From Prevotellaceae bacterium (lineage in GTDB: Bacteria; Bacteroidota; Bacteroidia; Bacteroidales; Muribaculaceae): a stretch of DNA of 64,000 nt. The stretch lies in contig JAETNS010000001.1 of assembly GCA_021772015.1 (NCBI GenBank), positions 1-64,000 of the forward strand. The letters are read 5' to 3'. The first letter of the stretch is position 1, and each line of letters opens with the position of its first letter. Made by a program: the position numbers and the translations under genes. Positions 1-7,546 of this stretch are shown here, piece after piece. Below the pieces are notes generated by a model, which was not told where the DNA came from, made no database searches, and worked only from the letters and a program-made list of their open reading frames with translations.

Positions 1-44
1 AAAAAATGAAATGAGGATCTGACATACATCCTTCTTATTCCGGG

Positions 45-89
45 TAAAAATCAGACGCGGCGTCAAAATCTTGATTTTGACGCCGCGTC
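45..89 (-). terminator. Intrinsic terminator of the inositol-phosphate synthase gene
   Basis: Positions 54-70 and 73-89 form a perfect 17-bp inverted repeat with a two-base loop. Read leftward it is followed by a T-rich run (46-50). It lies 45 nt past the stop codon at 134, as expected for a rho-independent terminator of that gene. Confidence 0.85.
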
Positions 90-133
90 GTGTTTATTGG
101 TACGCTCCCCGGATGGGGATGTCTTTAAGGCTT

Positions 134-1468
134 TTAGTCGATTGCCTCGTCAGCAGGATATCCGCCCATCTCGCGGATGGCGTTCTTGAGCATCACATAC
201 TGCTGGAAGAGGTGGTTGACAGGAACTTCACCCTTGGTGTAGTCGTGCATCGGGCTCTTGAGGAAGAAGCTCAGGAAGCGCTGGATACCGTAACGGCCGT
301 TGCGGGCGGCCAAGTCGCTCAGCAGGACGAGGTCGAGGCAGAGCGGAGCGGCGAGGATGGAGTCGCGGCAGAGGAAGTTGATCTTGATCTGCATGGGGTA
401 GCCCATCCATCCGAAGATGTCGATGTTATCCCATCCCTCCTTGTTGTCGTTGCGGGGGGGATAGTAGTTGATGCGGACCTTGTGGTAATATCCGTTGTGG
501 TCATTGCCTTCGCCGCCGCAGTTGCAGCCGTAAAGGTCGGGTTGCTCTTCGGGAACGAGGATAGACTCGAGAGTGGAGAGCTTCGATACCTCCTTGGTGC
601 GGAAGTTTGCGGGTTCGTCAAGCACGAGTCCGTCGCGGTTTCCGAGGATGTTGGTCGAGAACCAGCCGTTAAGGCCGAGGCAACGGGTGCCGATGATGGG
701 AGCGAAGCCTGATTTTACGAGTGTCTGGCCGGTCTTGAAGTCCTTGCCTGCGATGGGCATCTTTGTCTTCTCGGCGAGTTCCCACATTGCGGGGATGTCG
801 ACGGTGGTGTTGGGAGCGCCCATGATGAAGGGAGCGCCTTCGGTCAAGGCTGCGTATGCGTAGCACATCGAGGGAGCGACATGCTCTTTGTCATCGGCCT
901 TCATGGCTGCCTCGAGCTGGGCGAGAGTCATGTGGACGTTCTCATCGACGGGTACATAAACCTCGGTGGAAGCTGCCCAGAGGACAACCACGCGGTCTAC
1001 ACCTTTTTCTTTCTTGAAGTTGCGGATATCCTCGCGGAGCTGCTCTACCATCTCCCAGCGGGTCTTGCCGACCATGATGTTCTCGCCATCGAGGCGTGCG
1101 GCATAATTGTGGTCGAAAGCGGCCTTCATGGGGACGATCTTCTCCAGCTCATCTTTCACGGGGAAGATGTCTTTTTCCTTGAGCACCTCAGCGTGCATGG
1201 CAGCCTCATAGGCATTCGCGGGGTATACGTCCCAGGATCCGAACACGATGTCGTTGAGGTCTGCGATGGGAACGATCTCGTTGTATTTGAGGTATTTCTT
1301 GTTTTCGCCTTCGCCGACGCGGATCTTGTCGTACTGGGTCATCGAGCCGACAGGTTTGGCCAATCCTTTGCGGGCCATCAACACTCCGGTCATGAAGGTG
1401 CTGGATACAGCACCGAGACCAACGACTAACACGCCGAGCTTGCCCTCGGCCTTCTTAACGTTACTCAT
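134..1468 (-). CDS. ino1: myo-inositol-1-phosphate synthase
   Basis: Cytoplasmic enzyme that isomerises glucose 6-phosphate to inositol 3-phosphate using NAD, the first step toward inositol lipids. The N-terminus has a Rossmann turn (VLVVGLGAVSS, residues 13-23). Residues 240-249 carry AGKDFKTGQT and 268-280 carry GWFSTNILGNRDG, both hallmark active-site stretches of the family. At 444 residues it has the usual bacterial length. The gene has its own promoter-like site about 115 nt upstream and its own terminator, so it is probably transcribed separately from the lipid-transferase genes to its right, although both read leftward. In Bacteroides thetaiotaomicron a homologue sits in an inositol-lipid cluster, which supports the same role here. 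Confidence 0.93.
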   Translation of the reverse strand: MSNVKKAEGKLGVLVVGLGAVSSTFMTGVLMARKGLAKPVGSMTQYDKIRVGEGENKKYLKYNEIVPIADLNDIVFGSWDVYPANAYEAAMHAEVLKEKDIFPVKDELEKIVPMKAAFDHNYAARLDGENIMVGKTRWEMVEQLREDIRNFKKEKGVDRVVVLWAASTEVYVPVDENVHMTLAQLEAAMKADDKEHVAPSMCYAYAALTEGAPFIMGAPNTTVDIPAMWELAEKTKMPIAGKDFKTGQTLVKSGFAPIIGTRCLGLNGWFSTNILGNRDGLVLDEPANFRTKEVSKLSTLESILVPEEQPDLYGCNCGGEGNDHNGYYHKVRINYYPPRNDNKEGWDNIDIFGWMGYPMQIKINFLCRDSILAAPLCLDLVLLSDLAARNGRYGIQRFLSFFLKSPMHDYTKGEVPVNHLFQQYVMLKNAIREMGGYPADEAID

Positions 1469-1582
1469 TTTATTAGTATGGTTTGTTTTTTGTTGGCAAC
1501 TTTAAATTGTACCGATTATAGCTTTACGGCCAACAATGCGGGCGAAGAGAGTCTTTGCGATTGGCCTAAGCAAAATTGCCCC

Positions 1583-1614
1583 CAAAAGTACGGAGTTATT
1601 TCCAATTGTGAAAA
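1583..1614 (-). promoter_or_regulatory. Putative promoter for ino1
   Basis: Read leftward, TACTTTTG (1583-1590) matches the Bacteroidota -7 consensus TAnnTTTG. TTTTC (1610-1614) lies 19 bp upstream as an imperfect -33 element. This gives a leader of roughly 110 nt for ino1. Confidence 0.5.
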
Positions 1615-1826
1615 TAATTTTGAGGAAATATTTGTTGAATTTCGTAAATAAATGTTTAATATGGCTTGTTTTGGTTAAATTGGCTGAAATATGCTTGATG
1701 TGAAGGCCTGATTGTTAATATTGGTTAACTCGGTTTGATGAAAAAATCAAGGTTTTTTTCAGATATCATCGCGTATTGGGGCCTTTATGCGGGGTAAGGC
1801 GCGTTTTGAAAGCCGGATTGACTTCA
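1615..1826. other. Gene-free AT-rich spacer
   Basis: This stretch lies between the ino1 promoter and the stop of the PAP2-family gene. It is AT-rich, with short oligo-A and oligo-T runs near 1740-1760. I see no coding frame, RNA gene or convincing terminator stem in it. Confidence 0.5.
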
Positions 1827-2786
1827 TTAATGTTCGTTAACCTTTGCCGGGTTCACATATGCGGCATACCGGGTGATGAATCTTTGGAACGATGGTATGC
1901 GCATCAGTCCGTATTCAAACAGCGCATAGCCGACAAGGCTGCATAAAACTCCGAGCGACACATCTATTATATAGTGGTGGGATGTGTAGACCGCCGTGAA
2001 CCAGATCCCGAGGGTTACCACGGCGAGGAATATCTTTATCCAGAGCGGAGACTTTGATCTCAAAGAGTATATGAACGCCACGAATGTGTAAGCTGAATGG
2101 AGCGACGGCACTGCCGCGAAGACGTTGGCGTTACGGCCATAGAGTCCGTGGAATATGCCAAGGCCGGTCATTTCGTCGAAAGCTACCAGTCCGGCTACCT
2201 CGCCGGGTGTCGACAGGTTGAAGTCGAACCCGTGCAGGGCGACATACCATGGCGGAGCGGCGGGGTGGATATAATAACCGGCGAAGCCTATGAAGTTGAC
2301 CAGCAGGAACACAATGGCGAAATGCAGGTAGATCCGGCGTTGTCCGCTGAAAAAAAGGTATAGTCCGAAGAGTATAGGGACCGGTACCCAGCAGAGGTAG
2401 AAGAAGCCTCCGAGAAAATCGAGGACCGGAGTGGTGTGTAGGGCAAAGAACTCGTTGGGAGTCAATACGCTCCCGTCGGCCAGATGGATGCCGAACAATG
2501 ATTTCTCAGTCTTGTAGATCCCTTCGATATCGACAGGGTTGACCTCGTAGTTGTGGACGATGTTCATCCAGTCGTATGATATCCCGAAGATAATGAAAGG
2601 AAGCAGCGCGACGACGATCTTGCGTGAAGTCCGGCATGCGAAAAACAGGCCGGCCAGCAGAAGCGCAAGCCACAGGTGCTCGGGACGGAAACCTACAAAC
2701 ATGGCCGTCACAGCCAGCCAGATGGCCAATGCGGTGGCGACGCTGGTCATTTCACGGGTAGAGGGGAGCGTCATCCGCGACATCAT
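1827..2786 (-). CDS. Aur1/PAP2-family membrane transferase, putative inositol phosphorylceramide synthase
   Basis: Multi-pass membrane protein of 319 residues. Three motifs resemble those of the Aur1/inositol-phosphorylceramide-synthase branch of the PAP2 superfamily: HPAAPPWY (174-181), PSLHSAY (227-233) and YTSHHYIIDV (267-276). The two His and the Asp would form the phosphotransfer site. The likely reaction is transfer of phosphoinositol from a glycerolipid to (dihydro)ceramide at the membrane. The start overlaps the end of the upstream phosphatidyltransferase gene by 4 nt, so the two are translationally coupled. A simple lipid phosphatase of the PAP2 family is the alternative. The inositol-phosphate synthase next door favours the inositol-lipid reading. 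Confidence 0.75.
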   Translation of the reverse strand: MMSRMTLPSTREMTSVATALAIWLAVTAMFVGFRPEHLWLALLLAGLFFACRTSRKIVVALLPFIIFGISYDWMNIVHNYEVNPVDIEGIYKTEKSLFGIHLADGSVLTPNEFFALHTTPVLDFLGGFFYLCWVPVPILFGLYLFFSGQRRIYLHFAIVFLLVNFIGFAGYYIHPAAPPWYVALHGFDFNLSTPGEVAGLVAFDEMTGLGIFHGLYGRNANVFAAVPSLHSAYTFVAFIYSLRSKSPLWIKIFLAVVTLGIWFTAVYTSHHYIIDVSLGVLCSLVGYALFEYGLMRIPSFQRFITRYAAYVNPAKVNEH

Positions 2787-3505
2787 TTGTCGTTAAGGAC
2801 TTTACCGTCGCCTTTGTCGGAAAGGGCCGCGCGGCATACCCCCACGCGGGCGAATGCTGTTATGTTGGCGAAAACGGCGATTACGGCCATTGATATGATG
2901 AGGATGGTCATCGCTACGTGTGGTGTGTTTGGGGAGGCAAGTCCTGCTATCCCGCAGGCGAGGCATCCCACAGAGGTCACGACAACTCTCTCAGGGCGTT
3001 GCATGAACCCCACTTTGCACTCTATGCCTACACCTTCGGCTCGGGCTCTCACGTAGCTGACCATGACAGAGCCGACAAGGCCGACGAAAGTGACAAGCGC
3101 CCCTACCGGGTAGCCGGCCATTATAAGGAAATAGCTGAGCGCCCCAAGGGTCAGAAGCTCGCAATAGCGGTCAAGGACCGAGTCGTACAGAGCTCCGAAT
3201 CGCGATACCATGTTTCCCAACCGAGCCACTTGCCCGTCGAGCATATCAAACAGGGAGAAGAGGATTGTCACGCCTCCACCCCATGTGATGAGGTCAAACC
3301 GCAGATGGGTGGGATCGGACGCGGCGGCATATCCGGCCCAGGCAATTATGCAGGCAGCGGCGAGATTGCCCAGCAGACCGATGGTGGTCACCATGTTGGG
3401 GGTGACTCCGATGCGGATCAGCAACCTTACGAATGGATTGATGATGAAATAAATTCCTTGCTGTATCCCGTCGCGTTTCTTCTTGAAAGTATTCTTGCCG
3501 GTCAT
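2783..3505 (-). CDS. CDP-alcohol phosphatidyltransferase, putative phosphatidylinositol(-phosphate) synthase
   Basis: Integral membrane enzyme of 240 residues that displaces CMP from a CDP-lipid with an alcohol. The full signature D-x2-D-G-x2-A-R-x8-G-x3-D-x3-D is present: Asp87, Asp90-Gly91, Ala94-Arg95, Gly104, Asp108 and Asp112. Several hydrophobic helices flank it. Phosphatidylglycerol-phosphate or phosphatidylserine synthases share this signature, so the alcohol cannot be read from the motif. Coupling by 4-nt overlaps to the Aur1-like gene and to the GtrA-like gene, close to ino1, points to inositol or inositol phosphate as acceptor. Confidence 0.82.
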   Translation of the reverse strand: MTGKNTFKKKRDGIQQGIYFIINPFVRLLIRIGVTPNMVTTIGLLGNLAAACIIAWAGYAAASDPTHLRFDLITWGGGVTILFSLFDMLDGQVARLGNMVSRFGALYDSVLDRYCELLTLGALSYFLIMAGYPVGALVTFVGLVGSVMVSYVRARAEGVGIECKVGFMQRPERVVVTSVGCLACGIAGLASPNTPHVAMTILIISMAVIAVFANITAFARVGVCRAALSDKGDGKVLNDK

Positions 3506-4116
3506 TTGTTTCTTGATTTTCTCTCTTTTTTTAATGTCATAGCGTCGACGACCTTTATTGCCAGAGGGTCGAAACGGGTCGGGCGGTAGACGAAGTTCTT
3601 TTGCATGACGAAGTTCCAGGCCAGCGACACGATGAGCGACACCGACAGTCGGGCAAAGGCGAAGATCCCGTCAGGTTTGATCCAATGTATGTTAGTGAGG
3701 ATTTCGAGACGCTGGAGCCCCTGTTCGAGCAGGGTGGTCCCGCCGAGGTTCAGGACGAAGCTTCCTCCCCATATGAGGAGGTATTTGATAGCCACAGCCT
3801 TGACCGAGCAGTTGTCGGCATGGAATGTGAACTTGTAGTTGACGATGCAGTTCACCACGCCGCCGACCACAAGACCGATGGCTGTAGCCAGGAAAGTCCG
3901 CATGGGGGCGCTCCCCAACGGCGAGAAAACCCAGGCGTAGAAAACGAAGCAGACTCCCATGTCGGTCCATGAGGCGATCTGGGATGATACCGATGAGCGG
4001 AGGAAGGTGAAGATCCCTTTCCCGTGCAGAAACTTGTCGGCTACTTTGTTTGACAGAGACTTGATGCCCATCGGGTTTTGTCTGTGGTTTCGTCGTTGGG
4101 TCGTAAGGTTTGACAA
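3502..4116 (-). CDS. GtrA-like membrane protein
   Basis: Small 204-residue membrane protein with about four hydrophobic helices and the glycine-rich helix (IGLVVGGVVNCIVNYKFTF) typical of the GtrA/DPMS family. Members are thought to flip or help flip polyprenyl-linked sugars. The first ~40 residues are polar and could be shortened, since a second Met lies at codon 16. It starts 6 nt after the ATP-grasp gene and overlaps the phosphatidyltransferase gene by 4 nt. In this setting it may move a lipid-linked head group across the membrane; that role is inference. Confidence 0.75.
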   Translation of the reverse strand: MSNLTTQRRNHRQNPMGIKSLSNKVADKFLHGKGIFTFLRSSVSSQIASWTDMGVCFVFYAWVFSPLGSAPMRTFLATAIGLVVGGVVNCIVNYKFTFHADNCSVKAVAIKYLLIWGGSFVLNLGGTTLLEQGLQRLEILTNIHWIKPDGIFAFARLSVSLIVSLAWNFVMQKNFVYRPTRFDPLAIKVVDAMTLKKERKSRNK

Positions 4117-4122
4117 TAGGGT

Positions 4123-4968
4123 TTACTGACGACGGTCTTTTATGGCTGCCATTACCGCCTTGGCGATGTTTGTGGCGGCCTCCGCCCGACATGCCGAAAA
4201 GCTCGGCCAATCGTTGAAATCGATGATGCTCAGCGAACCGTCTTCGGCTTGTATGCACTCCCCCCCATAGACAATGAGGTTGAGTTCTTTGGCCGCCCTT
4301 CGGCAAAGTGCCTTGAGGGTCTCGTCGGTCCGGCGCGTCTCCTCGTCGCGGGGCTTCACGGCTTCCGGCTCATAGGGGCGGAACCAGTGGAAGAAAGGTG
4401 TGCCGGCGACTCCATAGAATTTTACGAGTTTCCCCGGCAGGTGGCGGGATATTACAGCGCGTTTGAATCCGCGCAGGAAATATTCCTGCAGCACATCCTG
4501 GGCTTCAGCGGGGGTGCGGACATAGCTCACATCCTCGGCGTGCTGGGCATGGAAGTCTCCGCGCTTGATCCAGCATTGGCTGAATCCGAGTTTCTGGAGG
4601 CGTGTCTTGACCACCTCATCGGTATCGACGATGATGCTGGCCGGATATGGAATGTTGGAGCCGAGCAATATCCGCGCCTGCCGCTCGCGGATACAGTTCT
4701 CGATGCCATACCCGGAGTTTATGATGAGCTGCCCATCATCCTCAAGAGACTGCAGCAGGTCGGTGGAGCGCCGTTCGCGACACATGTTGATTATCACCGG
4801 CTCGGTGACGGCCCCCGAACAGAATTGCTCCTCGGAATATACGCGAACCTCACAGCCACGTTTGCGCAGCTGCTCGGCCACGGTGTTGAGGATCGTGGCG
4901 TCGTTTCCGACATGGTTGGGGGAGAAAGCCCCGGCACGCATTATGGCGGCAATCTTTATGGTGGCCAT
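4123..4968 (-). CDS. ATP-grasp family ligase of unknown substrate
   Basis: 281-residue soluble protein with an ATP-grasp arrangement. A central segment at about 130-180 should cover the phosphate of ATP. The C-terminal metal-binding strand is IIDFNDWPSF (248-257), where Asp and Asn would hold Mg-ADP. This resembles the RimK/glutathione-synthetase group, which joins a carboxylate to an amine. The substrate is not recognisable. As the second gene of the putative inositol-lipid operon it might add an amino acid or similar group to a lipid head, which is speculation. A strong promoter lies directly upstream. Confidence 0.7.
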   Translation of the reverse strand: MATIKIAAIMRAGAFSPNHVGNDATILNTVAEQLRKRGCEVRVYSEEQFCSGAVTEPVIINMCRERRSTDLLQSLEDDGQLIINSGYGIENCIRERQARILLGSNIPYPASIIVDTDEVVKTRLQKLGFSQCWIKRGDFHAQHAEDVSYVRTPAEAQDVLQEYFLRGFKRAVISRHLPGKLVKFYGVAGTPFFHWFRPYEPEAVKPRDEETRRTDETLKALCRRAAKELNLIVYGGECIQAEDGSLSIIDFNDWPSFSACRAEAATNIAKAVMAAIKDRRQ

Positions 4969-4991
4969 CGCAAAATCAGTTTTCCAGGGTG

Positions 4992-5023
4992 CAAAGGTAG
5001 CTCATTTCGGCCAAAATCGCAAA
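4992..5023 (-). promoter_or_regulatory. Promoter for the ATP-grasp/GtrA/lipid-synthase operon
   Basis: Read leftward: TTTG (5020-5023), a 20-bp spacer, then TACCTTTG (4992-4999). This is an exact match to the Bacteroidota -33/-7 pattern, about 25-30 bp before the start codon at 4968. Confidence 0.8.
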
Positions 5024-5045
5024 TTTTTGTCAGCGGGTATCTCTG

Positions 5046-5324
5046 TTATTTCCTCTTGCCTTTTGAGAAGTAGTCGTTATGGATCTTGATGATGAAAACT
5101 GCGGCTGAACAGACGAATGTGATCATGTTGGTTATGATCAGAGGCCAGTTGACCGGATCACTCAGAAAGCCTTGCGCTACGAAAAACGCTGATCCGAGAC
5201 CCATGAGCATGAATGTCGGCAGGGCGATCGAGTCGGTCTCACGGGTGCGCAGGGTATAGATGGCCTGTGGGAGGTATCCGAAAATCATGCAGAGCGCGGC
5301 GGCGTATCCAATGATGTTGAACAT
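5046..5324 (-). CDS. SemiSWEET-type small sugar transporter
   Basis: 92-residue protein with three hydrophobic helices, the size of a bacterial SemiSWEET (PQ-loop family), which dimerises to form a bidirectional sugar channel. The first helix carries the PQ dipeptide in FGYLPQAIYTLRTRETDSI, and the third helix is followed by a short basic tail. The longer reading from 5390 was rejected because a promoter -7 element (5379-5386) lies at its start. The ATG at 5324 opens directly into the first helix. The gene is placed just before the lipid operon but has a separate promoter. Its substrate is unknown. Confidence 0.75.
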   Translation of the reverse strand: MFNIIGYAAALCMIFGYLPQAIYTLRTRETDSIALPTFMLMGLGSAFFVAQGFLSDPVNWPLIITNMITFVCSAAVFIIKIHNDYFSKGKRK

Positions 5325-5378
5325 ATCAGTATCAAATATGGGGGTTAGGGTATTTGAGGTTAACAAATTTCGTGACGG

Positions 5379-5386
5379 CAAAGTTA
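5379..5386 (-). promoter_or_regulatory. -7 element upstream of the SemiSWEET gene
   Basis: Read leftward, TAACTTTG matches TAnnTTTG exactly. The -33 region is only T-rich. The site lies about 55 bp before the chosen ATG. Confidence 0.55.
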
Positions 5387-5425
5387 ACAAAACTCGGCGA
5401 AAAACCGTTATGTAAGTAACTGTTC

Positions 5426-5459
5426 AAAAAATAAAGCCGGGGCCCGAAGGCCACGGCTT
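5426..5459 (-). terminator. Intrinsic terminator at the end of the candidate RNA
   Basis: AAGCCG-G-GGCC and GGCC-A-CGGCTT (5434-5459) pair around a CGAA loop with one mismatch. Read leftward the stem is followed by TTTATTTTTT (5424-5433). No gene read in this direction ends nearby, so it implies a non-coding transcript or a premature terminator of the SemiSWEET leader. Confidence 0.75.
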
Positions 5460-5944
5460 GGTTGGAATTCACATGGTTGCACAAACATTTGGTTCAAGCG
5501 CATCCGCTCCGGTTTTGAGAGAGGAGTGAGTTCCGGGTGGATTCAAACGCCGGTAATGAACGCGTTTCATCGCGAAGCATGGTCATCATTCCGTTTCTTT
5601 TGCCGACCGGTTCCCCCAACACACATACATATCATCATGAAAACTTAAGCATAGTTGCCTTGTTTGCTATCACTATGACAAAATTGTCCAGACCTACCCG
5701 CCACGGGCAGAAGAGAGCAGGACTTGACGCGGTGGTGAGGTGACCGGCCGCGTCATGGAGTCAAAAGAACCGAAAGTCAAAGTTCAACAGAAGAAGCCTC
5801 ACGGTTTCCAAATATCGGAACCGGCCGGCCATTGCCGTCATCGGCGTGGAGAGAGTAGCCCGTGATCGGTTTCGGAGGATGGATATCCCGCTACACCCGG
5901 TGGGGGCTGCTTTGACGGCAACGAAAACGGTCCGTTGCCAAATC
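5434..5944 (-). ncRNA. Candidate structured non-coding RNA (~510 nt)
   Basis: The interval has no plausible coding frame on either strand. It is bracketed by a good promoter (5950-5980) and an intrinsic terminator (5426-5459). Several inverted repeats suggest folding: GGCAACG...CGTTGCC near the 5' end (about 5918-5940), TGACGCGG...CCGCGTCA (about 5725-5757), and CATAGT...ACTATG (about 5650-5677). I found no conserved core of RNase P RNA and no tmRNA tag reading frame or tRNA-like end. It could be a new RNA, a divergent 6S RNA inside a longer transcript, or a long leader. Confidence 0.4.
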
Positions 5945-5949
5945 CGCAA

Positions 5950-5980
5950 CAAAGTTACGGTTTTGTTTTTATTTCCCCAA
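5950..5980 (-). promoter_or_regulatory. Promoter reading into the gene-free 5.4-5.9 kb interval
   Basis: Read leftward: TTG (5978-5980), a ~20-bp spacer, then TAACTTTG (5950-5957). It fits the Bacteroidota consensus and would start RNA near 5944. Confidence 0.65.
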
Positions 5981-6084
5981 GGCTTAAAGCGTTGCCTTCT
6001 TGAATTTTAACCAAACCGTTGGCTTTTTAGCATTTCTTTTCCAACTGATGGTTAAATTTAAGAATATGAATGGCTAGCGATTTT

Positions 6085-7293
6085 TCAGTTGGCGAGGGGA
6101 AGGTCGATTCGGAAAGTTGTACCTCGCGAGGGCTCTGACCATGAGACCCATATGCGGCCTTTATGGTATTGCTCGACGATGCGTTTGGCCAATGCAAGTC
6201 CAAGTCCCCAACCTCTTTTCTTGGTGGTGAATCCGGGGTTGAACACTGTCTTGTGGTTCTTGCGGGGAATTCCTTTCCCGGTATCTGTCACTGTCACGCA
6301 TGCGCGGTTGCTGTCGGAGAAAGTCTTGACCGAGATAGAGCCTGATCCCTCCATCGCGTCTACCGCGTTCTTTATCAGGTTTTCCATCACCCATTCAAAA
6401 AGAGGCGCGCTCATCTCGACCGGAAGAGGTCCGGCACAAAGATCTACCGTCAGCTTTATGCGGGAGGAGATACGTGTCTGCATGTAGGCGGCCGCGCGTC
6501 CCACGACCTCGTTGAGATCTTCTTTCTCCATGTTGGGGCGGGATCCGATTTTCGAGAACCTGGATGCGATCATGGAGAGGCGGTTGACATCCTTGTCCAT
6601 CTCCTTGACCATCTCCTCGTCGGTGCCGGTCGAGCGCAGCAGCTCTATCCATGCCATGAGGGAGGAAATCGGGGTGCCGAGCTGATGGGCGGTTTCTTTC
6701 GACAATCCCACCCAGACCTTGTTTTGCTCCGCCTTGCGGGTGGAATTCACTGCGAAATACACGATTGCGATGAAAGCCAGCATCACGAGCAACTGGACGT
6801 ATGGATAGTAGCTCAGCCGTTTGAGCAGTTTGGAGTCATCGTAATAGAGATGTTGCAGGTTGTTTGGGGAGATTATTATGTGGATTACATTGGCCCGTTT
6901 CTCAAGTGACGCAAGTTTCCCGCGCAGATATTTCTCGTTTGCCGGAGAGATCACCCAGGGCGCGAGCGAGTCAACCGCCTCCGGTAGGTCGAAATTCCTG
7001 TGGAGAAGAATGTTGCCGTCGTTGTCGGTCAGCAACACAGGTATTGAGTGGTTTTGCTCGATTATGCCGAAAAGAAACTCGAGGTTGTCAGGCGACGCGT
7101 CAGGGGCATCGGGATTCTGTCCGATATCGGCTATCTGCTTGGTCGCGTCGGCCCATATCTGCATGCGCTCCCGCTCCTGGGCTCCGAGATCGGCTACCAG
7201 ATTGTTGGAGACAAGCACGAAGACAACCACCACTGTGATGGAGATCACGAAGAAGATGGCCGTGCCGAAACGGCGGATATCATAGATATTCAT
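6085..7293 (-). CDS. Membrane sensor histidine kinase (orphan)
   Basis: 402-residue kinase. Transmembrane helix 1 (about 11-31) and helix 2 (about 165-182) enclose a ~130-residue extracytoplasmic sensor domain. The phospho-acceptor motif is SKETAHQLGTPISSL with His203. The ATP-binding domain has an N-box (NLIKNAVDAM), DTGKGIP and GWGLGLALAKRI. No HAMP domain or partner response regulator is evident. It lies 21 nt after XseB in the same orientation, so it is probably the last gene of the xseA-xseB operon. The signal is unknown. Confidence 0.88.
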   Translation of the reverse strand: MNIYDIRRFGTAIFFVISITVVVVFVLVSNNLVADLGAQERERMQIWADATKQIADIGQNPDAPDASPDNLEFLFGIIEQNHSIPVLLTDNDGNILLHRNFDLPEAVDSLAPWVISPANEKYLRGKLASLEKRANVIHIIISPNNLQHLYYDDSKLLKRLSYYPYVQLLVMLAFIAIVYFAVNSTRKAEQNKVWVGLSKETAHQLGTPISSLMAWIELLRSTGTDEEMVKEMDKDVNRLSMIASRFSKIGSRPNMEKEDLNEVVGRAAAYMQTRISSRIKLTVDLCAGPLPVEMSAPLFEWVMENLIKNAVDAMEGSGSISVKTFSDSNRACVTVTDTGKGIPRKNHKTVFNPGFTTKKRGWGLGLALAKRIVEQYHKGRIWVSWSEPSRGTTFRIDLPLAN

Positions 7294-7314
7294 CGTCAGA
7301 GTATCAGACGAGGG

Positions 7315-7530
7315 TCAATTCTCCAGTTCCGCGAGGATGGTTTTCAACTCTTCGTCTGTCGCTGTGAGGCGGGAACGGCATTCGGCTATAAGCTCAGTGG
7401 CCCGGCGCGTCAGTGCTGCCAGGCGGTCGATGTCGCATTGGTCGTTTTGCATAAGCCGCAATATTCCGTCAAGTTCGGCGAAAGCCTCATTGTAGGTCAG
7501 TTCCTTTACAGGTTTAAGCGCGTCGGACAT
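7315..7530 (-). CDS. xseB: Exodeoxyribonuclease VII small subunit
   Basis: 71-residue helical protein, the normal size for XseB, which binds XseA to form the enzyme that degrades single-stranded DNA to oligonucleotides. The family pattern is visible in LTYNEAFAELDGILRLMQ followed by a Cys/Asp linker and a second helix with conserved Leu. The start at 7530 was chosen because a longer in-frame reading runs back into xseA and adds residues unlike the family. The gene sits 16 nt after xseA. Confidence 0.88.
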   Translation of the reverse strand: MSDALKPVKELTYNEAFAELDGILRLMQNDQCDIDRLAALTRRATELIAECRSRLTATDEELKTILAELEN

Positions 7531-7546
7531 ATTTATAATATTTTTT

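Noticed and set aside
4249-5073. A 274-codon open frame on the + strand
   Set aside because: Antisense to the ATP-grasp gene and its promoter; no family resemblance.
5434-5944. tmRNA or RNase P RNA
   Set aside because: I found no tag reading frame with a tRNA-like end and no conserved RNase P core, so a specific identity was not assigned.
5537-5952. Short open frames in the 5.4-6.0 kb interval
   Set aside because: Low-quality composition, no start context, and overlap with inverted repeats; a non-coding transcript explains the flanking promoter and terminator better.
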